Assembly (NCBI GenBank): GCA_009784575.1
Contig: WRBK01000010.1
Span: forward strand, 1-62,326
Source of the DNA: Defluviitaleaceae bacterium
GTDB lineage: Bacteria > Bacillota > Clostridia > Lachnospirales > WRAX01
Length of the DNA: 62,326 nt
Direction of reading: 5' to 3'
The first letter of the stretch is position 1. The number at the start of each line of letters is the position of its first letter. The translations under genes and the position numbers were made by a program. Shown here in pieces: positions 24,301-30,936 of this stretch. The notes beneath the pieces were generated by a model. It was not told the DNA's origin. It saw only the letters and a program-made list of their open reading frames with translations, and did no database searches.

Positions 24301-25123
24301 TAAATCGGTCTACGTCCATCATCATAACAGATACTGATTGACCCTTCTTGCGAGCCTCCGCCCAAACCTTAGCGATATATTCATCAAATGCACGGCGATT
24401 GCTAATTTTCGTCAGCGCATCGGTGGTAGATAGCTGCATCAATGTTTCCTTTTGCTCCGCCACCCTCTGACTTTCCAAGAAATAATTCAAATGATTGGTT
24501 TTAATAAAGGCAGAAACAATCATGGCAACAAACGTCAAAATAACAGAATAAACAGAGCTAACAGTATATACGTCCATGGGATATTCAAAAACAACTTTCG
24601 CCATGATAGTAGCAACAAGATATATCACCACCATAAGTTTAGCAGTGCGCTTTGTAAAAATAGGTAAAGTAGAGATAAGCATAACGCCACCCAAAAAGCG
24701 TATAGGATTAAAAATGCCATAGAAAAATTCCGTGGTCACAAAATCGTCCACAATAAGGATTGCAAAGGCAAAAATATACATGTAATTTAGTATTTTTGGC
24801 TCTCTTTCAAATAAAAATCGAAATTTTTTCGTTGCAAAGCTTGCTAAAGCAAGAAAAATGAAGTAAAATACAGAGTATATGATGTAAGTGGATGCAGATG
24901 GCATTGTTTGCACACTAAACATAACAGGGTAAAGCACAAAATACACTATGATGGACGAAACACGATGCAACGCCATAAGCAAATAGAAGTAAGGCAAACG
25001 CTGTGCGTTTTGCCCATTACGAAATCCATCGTAGGCATCCTTGTGCTTTTCAGGAATCCTTTGGAATAATAGATTTTTTACAAAAGCTCTTGCGCCCTGT
25101 TCTATATTGTCATTATATTCCAT
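21302..25123 (-). CDS. Membrane GGDEF-PAS-GGDEF-EAL cyclic-di-GMP protein
   Basis: This is a 1273-residue protein. About six transmembrane helices occupy residues ~45-215. The first GGDEF domain (~235-390) has an intact active site, ARFGGEEFVAVV, preceded by an RRGD inhibitory I-site. Two or three PAS-like domains follow (~420-820, with repeated EFRLKGKKDAPFWVALSG-type wording). A second GGDEF domain (~845-1000) is degenerate, with ESNRF replacing the active motif. The EAL domain (~1020-1260) retains EALLRWRD, NVNMSP, DDFGTGYSSLGYL and EGVE, so phosphodiesterase activity is expected. It is thus probably bifunctional, making and degrading c-di-GMP under membrane and PAS control. It is divergent from the walR-like gene. 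Confidence 0.9.
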   Translation of the reverse strand: MEYNDNIEQGARAFVKNLLFQRIPEKHKDAYDGFRNGQNAQRLPYFYLLMALHRVSSIIVYFVLYPVMFSVQTMPSASTYIIYSVFYFIFLALASFATKKFRFLFEREPKILNYMYIFAFAILIVDDFVTTEFFYGIFNPIRFLGGVMLISTLPIFTKRTAKLMVVIYLVATIMAKVVFEYPMDVYTVSSVYSVILTFVAMIVSAFIKTNHLNYFLESQRVAEQKETLMQLSTTDALTKISNRRAFDEYIAKVWAEARKKGQSVSVMMMDVDRFKLFNDNFGHVEGDKCLISIADTISAKFQRRGDMFARFGGEEFVAVVANEPGDDILKFAESIRESVEELKISNPLNIQNPYITLSVGLASRIPTGDNDPYSIIELADAALYAAKQSGRNRVVTDFLDADGQSSKMENDQQKTEVTGIREDFARISTIMRVNMLSSFSMDLNSGMMEFGPESARRLGLANEGVAMSYADFIEHTHKEDWERLHVFFKNMIDAAVENDVSDKKFVVFRLPLNEGDHIWVSLKVITSEDIERYEMERDERYNLSENMVLGVITDFTEQIRAQKISVLAAEGASDYTFSYNFKTDMITVNDNFARDFVLNSASFTNALETILEFMPRKSDKNDFLEAMRKIETNSTDRAEFKMHVYNKYMKSMQWLLVKGKSTKDEHGKPEMMAGVVDDITQQMRNEELNNLIIEGSADCVFIFDMERNVFEFSSKIYDLVSTKTRTMNNGLETWLEYIIPADRHAFTSALESVLYGETEIFKTEFRLKGKKDAPFWVALSGKCSLDEGGAPVLIAGSLINLDSMRQFSSYLDEIRNVDKLSGLPNRVAFNYDFNAASAVMSEISAFGLEEGMDKGYIVMVDIDDFGNINSIHGLSVGDRLLTEYGALLTLLVPPENKLYHFESNRFVIYVQSDTFENTESLCAQIHMFSSNGLLVDESYVEMTVSIGAAEFGSKDTVDDVLTNAELALRKAKMTKNSMNFFTPKDKEEHFARLRLEAEIRECVLDDFRGFEVFYQPLFSTSLNMFIGGEALLRWRDANGKIVSPGIVIPTLQNIGMFPEVEGWIFRSAAKQCAQWIRMTGFEDLVINVNMSPTRAAKSGLAEETLAVMDSEGLSKENIFLELTEESVVQEGSYTRASTLKELQEHGIRLAIDDFGTGYSSLGYLRDLPVCELKIDRAFVADIETNKNNRDFVAAIINLCHIMDYIVCVEGVERLEQARILMDMDADLLQGFYFSPPVSSEVFEDKFLKNLMDEDKFVRDYGEIREINIGEMVS

Positions 25124-25201
25124 GTTTGTTCACTCTCCATCAATAGTAGTATACACTTTTTTTGTAAAATTTTCAATAATAATTTGGAGGTGTTTTTTAA
25201 A

Positions 25202-25891
25202 ATGGCAAGAAAAATACTTGTGGTAGATGACGAAAAAAATATCGTTGATATTGTAGCCTTTAATCTGCACAAAGAAGGCTATGAAGTAATAGTAGCAAGG
25301 GATGGCGAAAAATGTCTGGAGGCATTCGAAAAAGAGTCGCCAGACCTTGTTATCCTAGATATCATGATGCCAAAAATGGACGGTTATGAGGCTTGCCGCA
25401 AAATAAGAGAAAAATCTCAAGTGCCAATCATCATGCTTACAGCCCGCGCCGAAGAGGTTGATAAGGTTCTGGGACTTGAGCTTGGCGCAGATGACTATGT
25501 CGTAAAACCCTTTGGCGTACGCGAACTTTTAGCACGCGTAAAAGCAAATCTCAGGCGCAAACAAGCACCAGCAGAAGAGGGAAGCGGCGGTATTATGCGC
25601 TTTGGCGACATAGAAATAGACACAGGCCGCTACGAAGTACGCCGCGGCGGCAACTCCCTAGAGCTAACACATCGCGAATACGAGCTAATAAAATTCCTGG
25701 CCACACAAAATTCGCAAGTATTTAGCCGCGAGCATTTACTAGAGCGCGTATGGGGCTACGAATATTTCGGCGATGTACGCACAGTAGACGTAACAATACG
25801 CCGCCTCCGCGCAAAAGTAGAAGAAAACCCCGAAAGTCCCAAATACATACTTACAAAGCGCGGAGTGGGTTATTATTTCAAGTCAGAGTAG
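25202..25891 (+). CDS. walR: OmpR/PhoB-family response regulator, WalR-like
   Basis: This 229-residue protein has a receiver domain (KILVVDDEKNIV, phospho-acceptor in LVILDIMMPKMDGYEACRKI, K in VVKPFG) and a winged-helix DNA-binding domain (REYELIKFLATQNSQVFSRE and the C-terminal VDVTIRRLRAKVEE). ATG 25202 is supported by GGAGGT 10 nt upstream. It forms an operon with a HAMP-PAS histidine kinase like the WalRK/YycFG cell-wall system, which is often near dnaA in Firmicutes. PhoPR is an alternative; the downstream walHIJ genes are absent here. Confidence 0.85.
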   Translation: MARKILVVDDEKNIVDIVAFNLHKEGYEVIVARDGEKCLEAFEKESPDLVILDIMMPKMDGYEACRKIREKSQVPIIMLTARAEEVDKVLGLELGADDYVVKPFGVRELLARVKANLRRKQAPAEEGSGGIMRFGDIEIDTGRYEVRRGGNSLELTHREYELIKFLATQNSQVFSREHLLERVWGYEYFGDVRTVDVTIRRLRAKVEENPESPKYILTKRGVGYYFKSE

Positions 25892-25927
25892 GGGCGAACT
25901 GTGTTCGCCCGCACAAAGTGAGGATAT

Positions 25928-27754
25928 ATGAGCATACGCTGGAAACTAACAATGATGTTTATAGCTCTGGTTTTTTTGGTGATGATGGTAACAGGCACTT
26001 TCATCATCATGACTTTGCGCCTCCAAGAAGAAAACACCCAAGCCGCGGATCTAGCCGCCAGAGCGCAAATGATTCAAGCAGTTGTTATAAACGCAACCTT
26101 CCAATCTCCATATTTTGACCCTGATGCTGGGCGCGACTCTTTAGAAGAACTTCTAGCCCACAGTTTCGCTGGTGTAGAAATGGCCCTCATCCCGCCTGAC
26201 ACAGAAGTTTTTCTTATAAGCGGCGAAAACCGCGCCACTTTGGGTGCGACCACAGGCAATTTTGATACACAGCACATGGGGCAGGTAGTCATCTCCGCCC
26301 TTAGCGGACAGCCCATGTTTTTGCCGCCATGGCAATCAGGCAGCTCCAATAACGACATGTCTTGGTTTGAATACGCAATGCCCGTTTTTTTCGAAGGCTC
26401 AACCCTCCCCGATTTTGTTATATATGTACGGGCAGATGCAGAAAACTTCACAGAAAGCCTACTAAGCACAACATACACCATAGGTTTCAGCGTGCTTATC
26501 GCTATACTAATGGCATCCGTGCTAGCCTTGGTTTTCTCCAATTCACTTACACAAAACCTTCTGCGCCTAAACAAACGCATCAAGGATTTCAAAGTAGGTG
26601 TGGATAGCAAACCCATAGCCATAGGCTCTATCAAGGACGAGATAGGTCAGCTCTCCGAAAGCTTTAGTTCCATGGCGGCAAACCTAGATAAAACCATGGC
26701 AGCCGTTACCAACGAAAAAAACAAAATGGAAATCATAATGTACAGCATGACAGACGGCGTGCTTGCCTACGACGAAGAAGGCGTGCTAATACATTCCAAT
26801 TACGCCTGCGAAGAACTTCTAGGCATAGACGGCATAGGTCGCATGAGCATGTCAGAGCTTTTTAAAGAAATCGGCATAGATTTTCCCGAGGGCAAATCCA
26901 TAGATAATGTGGAAGACAGCATAATAAATCTCGGCGACAAGTACGTAAATATCAATTTCAACCCATATAAAAGCTCTGGTGACGACATCCACGGCGTTAT
27001 CCTCGTCCTTCAAGACATAACAAAACATATGCTGCTAGACAATATGCGCAAAGACTTCGTAGCAAATGTATCACACGAAATCCGCACACCCCTTACCACC
27101 ATAAAGGGTTACGCCGAAACCCTACTGGACGGTGCAGGCGACAGCCCAGATTTGCGCAACGAATTTCTTTCTGTTATCAACAACGAAGCAGACCGCATGA
27201 CAGCCATAGTTAGGGACCTGCTAGAACTCTCCCGCTTCGACTATAACCGTCTGGAGTTTGACTTCAAATCAACCGACCTCGTGGCCCTCGTGGCCGCAAA
27301 TGTCCGCCAACACTCCATAGCAGGCGATAAAGAAATCACATTCACCACCGCCTCAGAAACCGCAGATGTATATATAGACCCAGAGCGCATAAACCAAGTG
27401 TTGGACAATATCATCACCAATTCCCTGCGCTACAGCGGCGATGATGCCAAGGTAGACGTAGAAATACGCGAAAGCAGGCTCTACTACATGGTATACATCA
27501 CAGACAATGGCATAGGCATTCCAAAAGAAGACCTACGCATGGTTTTTGAGCGTTTCTACCGCGTGGACAAAGCCCGCAGCCGCGAACTAGGCGGCACAGG
27601 GCTAGGGCTTTCCATAGCAAAAGAAATAATGGAAGCCCACGGCGGCAGAATCAACGCCTCCAGCGAACTGGACCAAGGCACAACAATGATGCTGCGTTTC
27701 CCAAAAGATTTCGTGACAGATAAAAACGACGCAGCCCTAAAACCAACCACATAA
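25928..27754 (+). CDS. walK: Sensor histidine kinase, WalK-like
   Basis: This is a 608-residue membrane kinase. TM1 is at ~7-30, followed by an extracellular domain, TM2 at ~178-205 (VLIAILMASVLALVF), HAMP, a PAS domain (~255-370, MTDGVLAYDEEGVLIHSNYA), HisKA with the phospho-His in VANVSHEIRTPLTTIKGYAE, and HATPase_c with DNGIGIPKEDL and GGTGLGLSIAKEIMEAHGG. The order TM-HAMP-PAS-HisKA is that of WalK. It autophosphorylates and passes phosphate to the regulator encoded 36 bp upstream. The coding strand here is unusually C-rich compared with the + strand genes at 8-14 kb. Confidence 0.9.
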   Translation: MSIRWKLTMMFIALVFLVMMVTGTFIIMTLRLQEENTQAADLAARAQMIQAVVINATFQSPYFDPDAGRDSLEELLAHSFAGVEMALIPPDTEVFLISGENRATLGATTGNFDTQHMGQVVISALSGQPMFLPPWQSGSSNNDMSWFEYAMPVFFEGSTLPDFVIYVRADAENFTESLLSTTYTIGFSVLIAILMASVLALVFSNSLTQNLLRLNKRIKDFKVGVDSKPIAIGSIKDEIGQLSESFSSMAANLDKTMAAVTNEKNKMEIIMYSMTDGVLAYDEEGVLIHSNYACEELLGIDGIGRMSMSELFKEIGIDFPEGKSIDNVEDSIINLGDKYVNINFNPYKSSGDDIHGVILVLQDITKHMLLDNMRKDFVANVSHEIRTPLTTIKGYAETLLDGAGDSPDLRNEFLSVINNEADRMTAIVRDLLELSRFDYNRLEFDFKSTDLVALVAANVRQHSIAGDKEITFTTASETADVYIDPERINQVLDNIITNSLRYSGDDAKVDVEIRESRLYYMVYITDNGIGIPKEDLRMVFERFYRVDKARSRELGGTGLGLSIAKEIMEAHGGRINASSELDQGTTMMLRFPKDFVTDKNDAALKPTT

Positions 27755-27786
27755 AAAATCCCCCTTCTAGGAGGGGGATTTTTTAT
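27752..27786. terminator. Terminator after walK-like gene
   Basis: ATAAAAAATCCCCC and GGGGGATTTTTTAT pair across TTCTAG. It is A/T-flanked on both sides and therefore bidirectional. Confidence 0.9.
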
Positions 27787-27832
27787 GCAAATTGCTCCAA
27801 AACGCATACTTGGGGTGTTGTGTGTTTTTTTT

Positions 27833-28189
27833 CTACTCGGGAGGCATACACATAATAGGTCCATCGTAATAATCATCGTAAAAGTCATCATTAAACCCAA
27901 CCTTCTTTTCCACATCCCCTTTCGACCCTTTCTTACCCTTATCCGCCGCCAATTCACGACCCCTATCAACCATCATCTCATCAACACTCGTCCCAAAAAA
28001 ATCACAAATATCAAGCATGGTCTTAACGCTTGGTGTTCTTTCACTTCTTTCTATCAATGCCACATAAGCTGTAGATAAACCCAAGCATTTCCCAACATTT
28101 ACAGCCGAAAGCCCCCTATCTTTGCGGGCCGCCCTCATATTCTTACCAAAGGCCTGCAACCTTTTTGTAAACAACTTATCTCCACTCAT
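27833..28189 (-). CDS. Small XRE-family transcriptional regulator
   Basis: This is a 118-residue protein with an N-terminal XRE helix-turn-helix (SAVNVGKCLGLSTAYVALIE, then RSERTPSVKTMLDICDFF) and an acidic, Tyr/Asp-rich tail (FNDDFYDDYYDG). The start follows GGGAGG. It has no TPR domain, unlike the two large regulators nearby. The targets are unknown. It might act on the neighbouring peptide locus, but nothing in the sequence proves this. Confidence 0.8.
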   Translation of the reverse strand: MSGDKLFTKRLQAFGKNMRAARKDRGLSAVNVGKCLGLSTAYVALIERSERTPSVKTMLDICDFFGTSVDEMMVDRGRELAADKGKKGSKGDVEKKVGFNDDFYDDYYDGPIMCMPPE

Positions 28190-28391
28190 GGATTTAACCT
28201 CCCTTATTTTTATAGATTTTCTTTGCTAATTACAGAGTACCATGGGTAGTTTGACTTGTTAAACCGCAATCGTAAATGTATTCGACAATTATTTACATAA
28301 AATGGTATAATATGGAATTATCTATTTTACTTGATATGGCGCGGTTTCATGAAAAACTTTAACATATGTATACATACAGAACAAATAAAAT

Positions 28392-28419
28392 AACGGAAAG
28401 GATTTGAGCTCTTTCCGTT
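28392..28419. repeat. Hairpin flanking the dispersed repeat (left)
   Basis: AACGGAAAG and CTTTCCGTT are separated by 10 nt. A related hairpin (CGGAAAG/CTTTCCG) sits at 28586-28609 on the other side of the repeat. It could be a terminator on either strand. Confidence 0.5.
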
Positions 28420-28444
28420 TATATTATAGATAAACCCTTCAACA

Positions 28445-28558
28445 CCGTCATTGCGAGGAGGGCTTTAGCCCGACGTGGCAATCCATATAACCCGCAAAGG
28501 CTGTAAATATCACCTTTAGGGTGTGTGTGGATTGCTTCGCCAAGGCTCGCAATGACGG
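28445..28558. repeat. Dispersed MITE-like repeat, intact copy
   Basis: This is a 114-bp element with 13-bp perfect terminal inverted repeats (CCGTCATTGCGAG and CTCGCAATGACGG) and inner GGCAATCCA/TGGATTGC words. It matches the ends of the copies at 165-235 and 2531-2700. It has no coding capacity. Confidence 0.75.
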
Positions 28559-28676
28559 CGCAGAGGGCTTTGTCATTAGTTTGAGCGGAAAGGGCTTAAA
28601 TTCTTTCCGTTGTTAGGTCATTACTAAAACGTAATTATATTGTTGATTATGTCCATTTTTTTGAGAAATGGGTATA

Positions 28677-28817
28677 TTACCCTTCCATATCAGGGCATGG
28701 TATTATGATTCTTGGGATTCTGGGGTCTATTATATCTCCAGGGTCAGCATAAGCATTTGTGCCAGCAGTTAATAGAATGACCACTACCAAAAGCATTGAC
28801 AATAATTTTTTCCTCAC
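28677..28817 (-). CDS. Small secreted peptide precursor a (locus 2)
   Basis: This gene encodes 46 residues and starts at GTG (28817) with AAAGGAGGGG upstream. The signal peptide is MRKKLLSMLLVVVILLTAGT ending NAYA. The exported part is DPGDIIDPRIPRIIIPCPDM plus EG. It is the fourth and last peptide gene behind the HTH/TPR regulator. Its start overlaps the TGA of a vestigial regulator tail (GTGA), so translation may be coupled. The PRIPR core and the Pro-Cys-Pro with acidic end are shared with copies b-d. Confidence 0.7.
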   Translation of the reverse strand: MRKKLLSMLLVVVILLTAGTNAYADPGDIIDPRIPRIIIPCPDMEG

Positions 28818-28873
28818 AATAGCTCCCCTCCTTTGTAAACAAACATCCACTCGTAAATATCGCACATTTCTTT
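28814..28873 (-). pseudogene. Vestigial regulator tail before peptide a
   Basis: It reads KEMCDIYEWMFVYKGGELL then TGA, matching the end of the regulator (KAMRDIYKEMFFNKGGESL). The frame is kept although no start exists. Its stop overlaps the peptide start. Confidence 0.7.
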
Positions 28874-28892
28874 ATGTGATATAACTTACTTT

Positions 28893-29036
28893 TTACTCTT
28901 CCATATCAGGACAAGGTGCTACAGTTCTTGGGATTCTGGGCCACGGCCATATTTCCCAAGGGTCAGCATAAACAGTTGTAGCAAAAGTGAACACCATAAT
29001 CATCGCTAAAAGCATTGACAGTAATCTTTTCTTCAT
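28893..29036 (-). CDS. Small secreted peptide precursor b (locus 2)
   Basis: This gene encodes 47 residues with ATG at 29036 after AAAGGAGGAG. The signal peptide MKKRLLSMLLAMIMVFTFAT ends TVYA. The exported part is DPWEIWPWPRIPRTVAPCPD plus MEE. The PWPR core links it to the peptides of locus 1 (PWPRPRIAP). The start overlaps the TGA of a preserved regulator tail. It is probably one of several alternative or additive signals for the upstream TPR regulator. Confidence 0.7.
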   Translation of the reverse strand: MKKRLLSMLLAMIMVFTFATTVYADPWEIWPWPRIPRTVAPCPDMEE

Positions 29037-29092
29037 AATAACTCTCCTCCTTTGTCAAAAAACATCTCCTTATAAATATCACGCATTGCTTT
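29033..29092 (-). pseudogene. Vestigial regulator tail before peptide b
   Basis: It reads KAMRDIYKEMFFDKGGELL then TGA, 17 of 19 residues identical to the regulator C-terminus. The stop overlaps the ATG of peptide b, as in the parent gene. Confidence 0.75.
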
Positions 29093-29111
29093 TTTTAATA
29101 TAACTTACCGT

Positions 29112-29255
29112 TTATTCTTCTATTTCAGGGCATGGTACTACAATTCTTGGGATTCTGGGCAATGTTCCTCCCCCAGGGTCTTCGGCGTAGATATTTGTGC
29201 CAAAAGTCAAAAAAATAACCACTACCAAAAACATTGACATTAATCTTTTCCTCAT
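29112..29255 (-). CDS. Small secreted peptide precursor c (locus 2)
   Basis: This gene encodes 47 residues. The signal peptide MRKRLMSMFLVVVIFLTFGT ends NIYA. The exported part EDPGGGTLPRIPRIVVPCPE ends IEE. Its ribosome site is weaker (AAAGGATAGGG), because a point change also created a TAG in the regulator tail upstream. The 3' end is identical to that of copy d. Confidence 0.65.
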   Translation of the reverse strand: MRKRLMSMFLVVVIFLTFGTNIYAEDPGGGTLPRIPRIVVPCPEIEE

Positions 29256-29263
29256 AGTAAACC

Positions 29264-29311
29264 CTATCCTTTGTTGAAAAACATCTCTTTATAAATATCA
29301 CGCATTGCTTT
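29264..29311 (-). pseudogene. Vestigial regulator tail before peptide c
   Basis: It reads KAMRDIYKEMFFNKG then TAG, identical to the regulator over 15 residues but truncated four codons early. It is separated from the peptide start by 8 nt. Confidence 0.75.
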
Positions 29312-29330
29312 TTTTAATATAACTTACCGT

Positions 29331-29468
29331 TTATTCTTCTATTTCAGGGCATGGTACTACAATTCTTGGGATTCTGGGCCATACATCCCCAGGGTCTGCA
29401 TATGCAGTTGTAGCAAAAGTGAGCATCATAATTGTTGCTAAAAGCATTGACAGTAATCTTTTCTTCAT
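29331..29468 (-). CDS. Small secreted peptide precursor d (locus 2)
   Basis: This gene encodes 45 residues and is the first peptide gene after the regulator, overlapping its stop by ATGA. RBS AAAGGAGGAG lies inside the regulator gene. The signal peptide is MKKRLLSMLLATIMMLTFAT ending TAYA, and the exported part DPGDVWPRIPRIVVPCPEIE plus E. The overlap means translation of signal precursor and receptor is probably coupled. This is likely the founder copy for the array. Confidence 0.75.
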   Translation of the reverse strand: MKKRLLSMLLATIMMLTFATTAYADPGDVWPRIPRIVVPCPEIEE

Positions 29469-30805
29469 AATGACTCTCCTCCTTTGTTGAAAAACATCTC
29501 CTTATAAATATCGCGCATTGCTTTCGTCATTAAAGAAGCTTTTGAGGATTTCCTAGACTTCTCGTAATGCAACTCCAGAAGTTCATAATAACTTATAGCC
29601 TCGAAATTAAGATGGATTTTCATAAAATGCGGTATGGTTACATTTTCTATATATTCAACAGATTCTTTATTAAAAATTGTTACTCGTTTATTTATTTCAA
29701 TAGCGTGTTCTAGGGATTCAAAAATTATTGAATACTTAGTTTCTGTTCCATAAAACACCTTTGCTTCTTCAAGCACCTTTTCAGCTTTAAAAGTCTCTCT
29801 AGGCTTTAATAAACAACATATCTTATAATAAAATGACCATGGGTGATAATTAGAAGTTGTTTTTACAATACTTAATGTTTCGTCAAAATACTCTATGGCT
29901 TTCTCCAAATTTTTTGAGCGTTTGCATAGCAACCCAAGATAAAATAACGACAAAATAGTGCAATGATCATTACCGATGCCTTTTGCTTGCACAAGGCATC
30001 GATTCAATACCTCTTTAGCCTCAATAAATTCTCCGACCATAATATAGGCTCTAGCAAGGGTAATATTTATACCTATATCGGTTATTGTTAATCTTTTCCC
30101 GTTGTTTTCTTTGCGGATTTCACCTAGAAAAATTATGGCGCGATGTGATAGACCAACATTTATGTAGCAAGTAGAAATGTTAATATAGAGTGTTTCATTG
30201 TCCTCTGTTGAAATGCCTTTAAAGGATTTTGTCAGTTCATAAGCCTGTAGATAGAATTTCAATGCACTCTTGTTATCACTGTAACGCATTGAATATAAAG
30301 AACCCATCCTATGATAATAATGATATGTCAGCTCTGTGTTCATTTTATCTTTAACACGGTGAAGGTAGTCCAGTTTCTCCTTAGCAGTATCAAAATCCCT
30401 CTCGGTTAGCAGTAATAAAACCTCAAACAAACGAAAATATATAGCTAAATCAGGGTCGCAAGGTTCAAGATTAATAAGGGGCAACATCTCTTTATGTAGC
30501 TTTCTTGCCCTAACCAGCCTTTGGTCTCTAATAAGGTCGCGCCATACATGCAAGCGTTCCCTAAAAGTCGCCCTCTCAAAATCTGTTAAAGGCATATTCT
30601 CTATTTTAAAGTATTTTTTAATAGCCTCTAATTCTTCTGGTTTGTATGCTTCTTCGCCAATTTCCACACGAGATATTTGCGCCGCGCTAGACCATATGTT
30701 TTCTGACAATTCTGCCTGCGTAATACCCTTGGCTTTCCTTAGTAGCCTAATCTTTTCCCCAATTGAGGGGTTGTTGGCACTTTCTATCTTTGATGTTATA
30801 CCCAT
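29465..30805 (-). CDS. HTH/TPR regulator, RRNPP-type candidate (locus 2)
   Basis: This is a 446-residue cytoplasmic protein. The XRE helix-turn-helix is near the N-terminus (SIGEKIRLLRKAKGITQAEL, then SAAQISRVEIGEE) and the rest is TPR-like helices (for example YHYYHRMGSLYSMRYSDNKS and TILSLFYLGLLCKRSKNLEK). It shares architecture and wording with the regulator at 358-1635, including the LxPCDPDLxIYFRLFE-like region, so the two are paralogues. The start at 30805 suits GGGGGTG 6 nt upstream; 30811 is also possible. A near-consensus promoter lies 35 bp upstream. Four secreted-peptide genes follow on the same strand. Peptide sensing is inferred. Confidence 0.8.
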   Translation of the reverse strand: MGITSKIESANNPSIGEKIRLLRKAKGITQAELSENIWSSAAQISRVEIGEEAYKPEELEAIKKYFKIENMPLTDFERATFRERLHVWRDLIRDQRLVRARKLHKEMLPLINLEPCDPDLAIYFRLFEVLLLLTERDFDTAKEKLDYLHRVKDKMNTELTYHYYHRMGSLYSMRYSDNKSALKFYLQAYELTKSFKGISTEDNETLYINISTCYINVGLSHRAIIFLGEIRKENNGKRLTITDIGINITLARAYIMVGEFIEAKEVLNRCLVQAKGIGNDHCTILSLFYLGLLCKRSKNLEKAIEYFDETLSIVKTTSNYHPWSFYYKICCLLKPRETFKAEKVLEEAKVFYGTETKYSIIFESLEHAIEINKRVTIFNKESVEYIENVTIPHFMKIHLNFEAISYYELLELHYEKSRKSSKASLMTKAMRDIYKEMFFNKGGESL

Positions 30806-30838
30806 AGGCATCACCCCCGCTACCAAAAATATACATCA

Positions 30839-30868
30839 AGTATATCACAGTTCGACACCTCCTGTCAA
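30839..30868 (-). promoter_or_regulatory. Promoter of peptide locus 2
   Basis: On the minus strand TTGACA (complement of 30863-30868) and TATACT (complement of 30839-30844) are 18 bp apart. Confidence 0.75.
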
Positions 30869-30936
30869 GAAGTTTTTTATACAAAAATTAAACTTTGTAT
30901 GAGCGGCACTTTGCCGCCAAATATCGCACAATTCCC

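Noticed and set aside
28677-29468. CRISPR-like tandem repeats
   Set aside because: The repeats are ~210-bp peptide cassettes with diverged coding parts. There are no short spacers and no cas genes.
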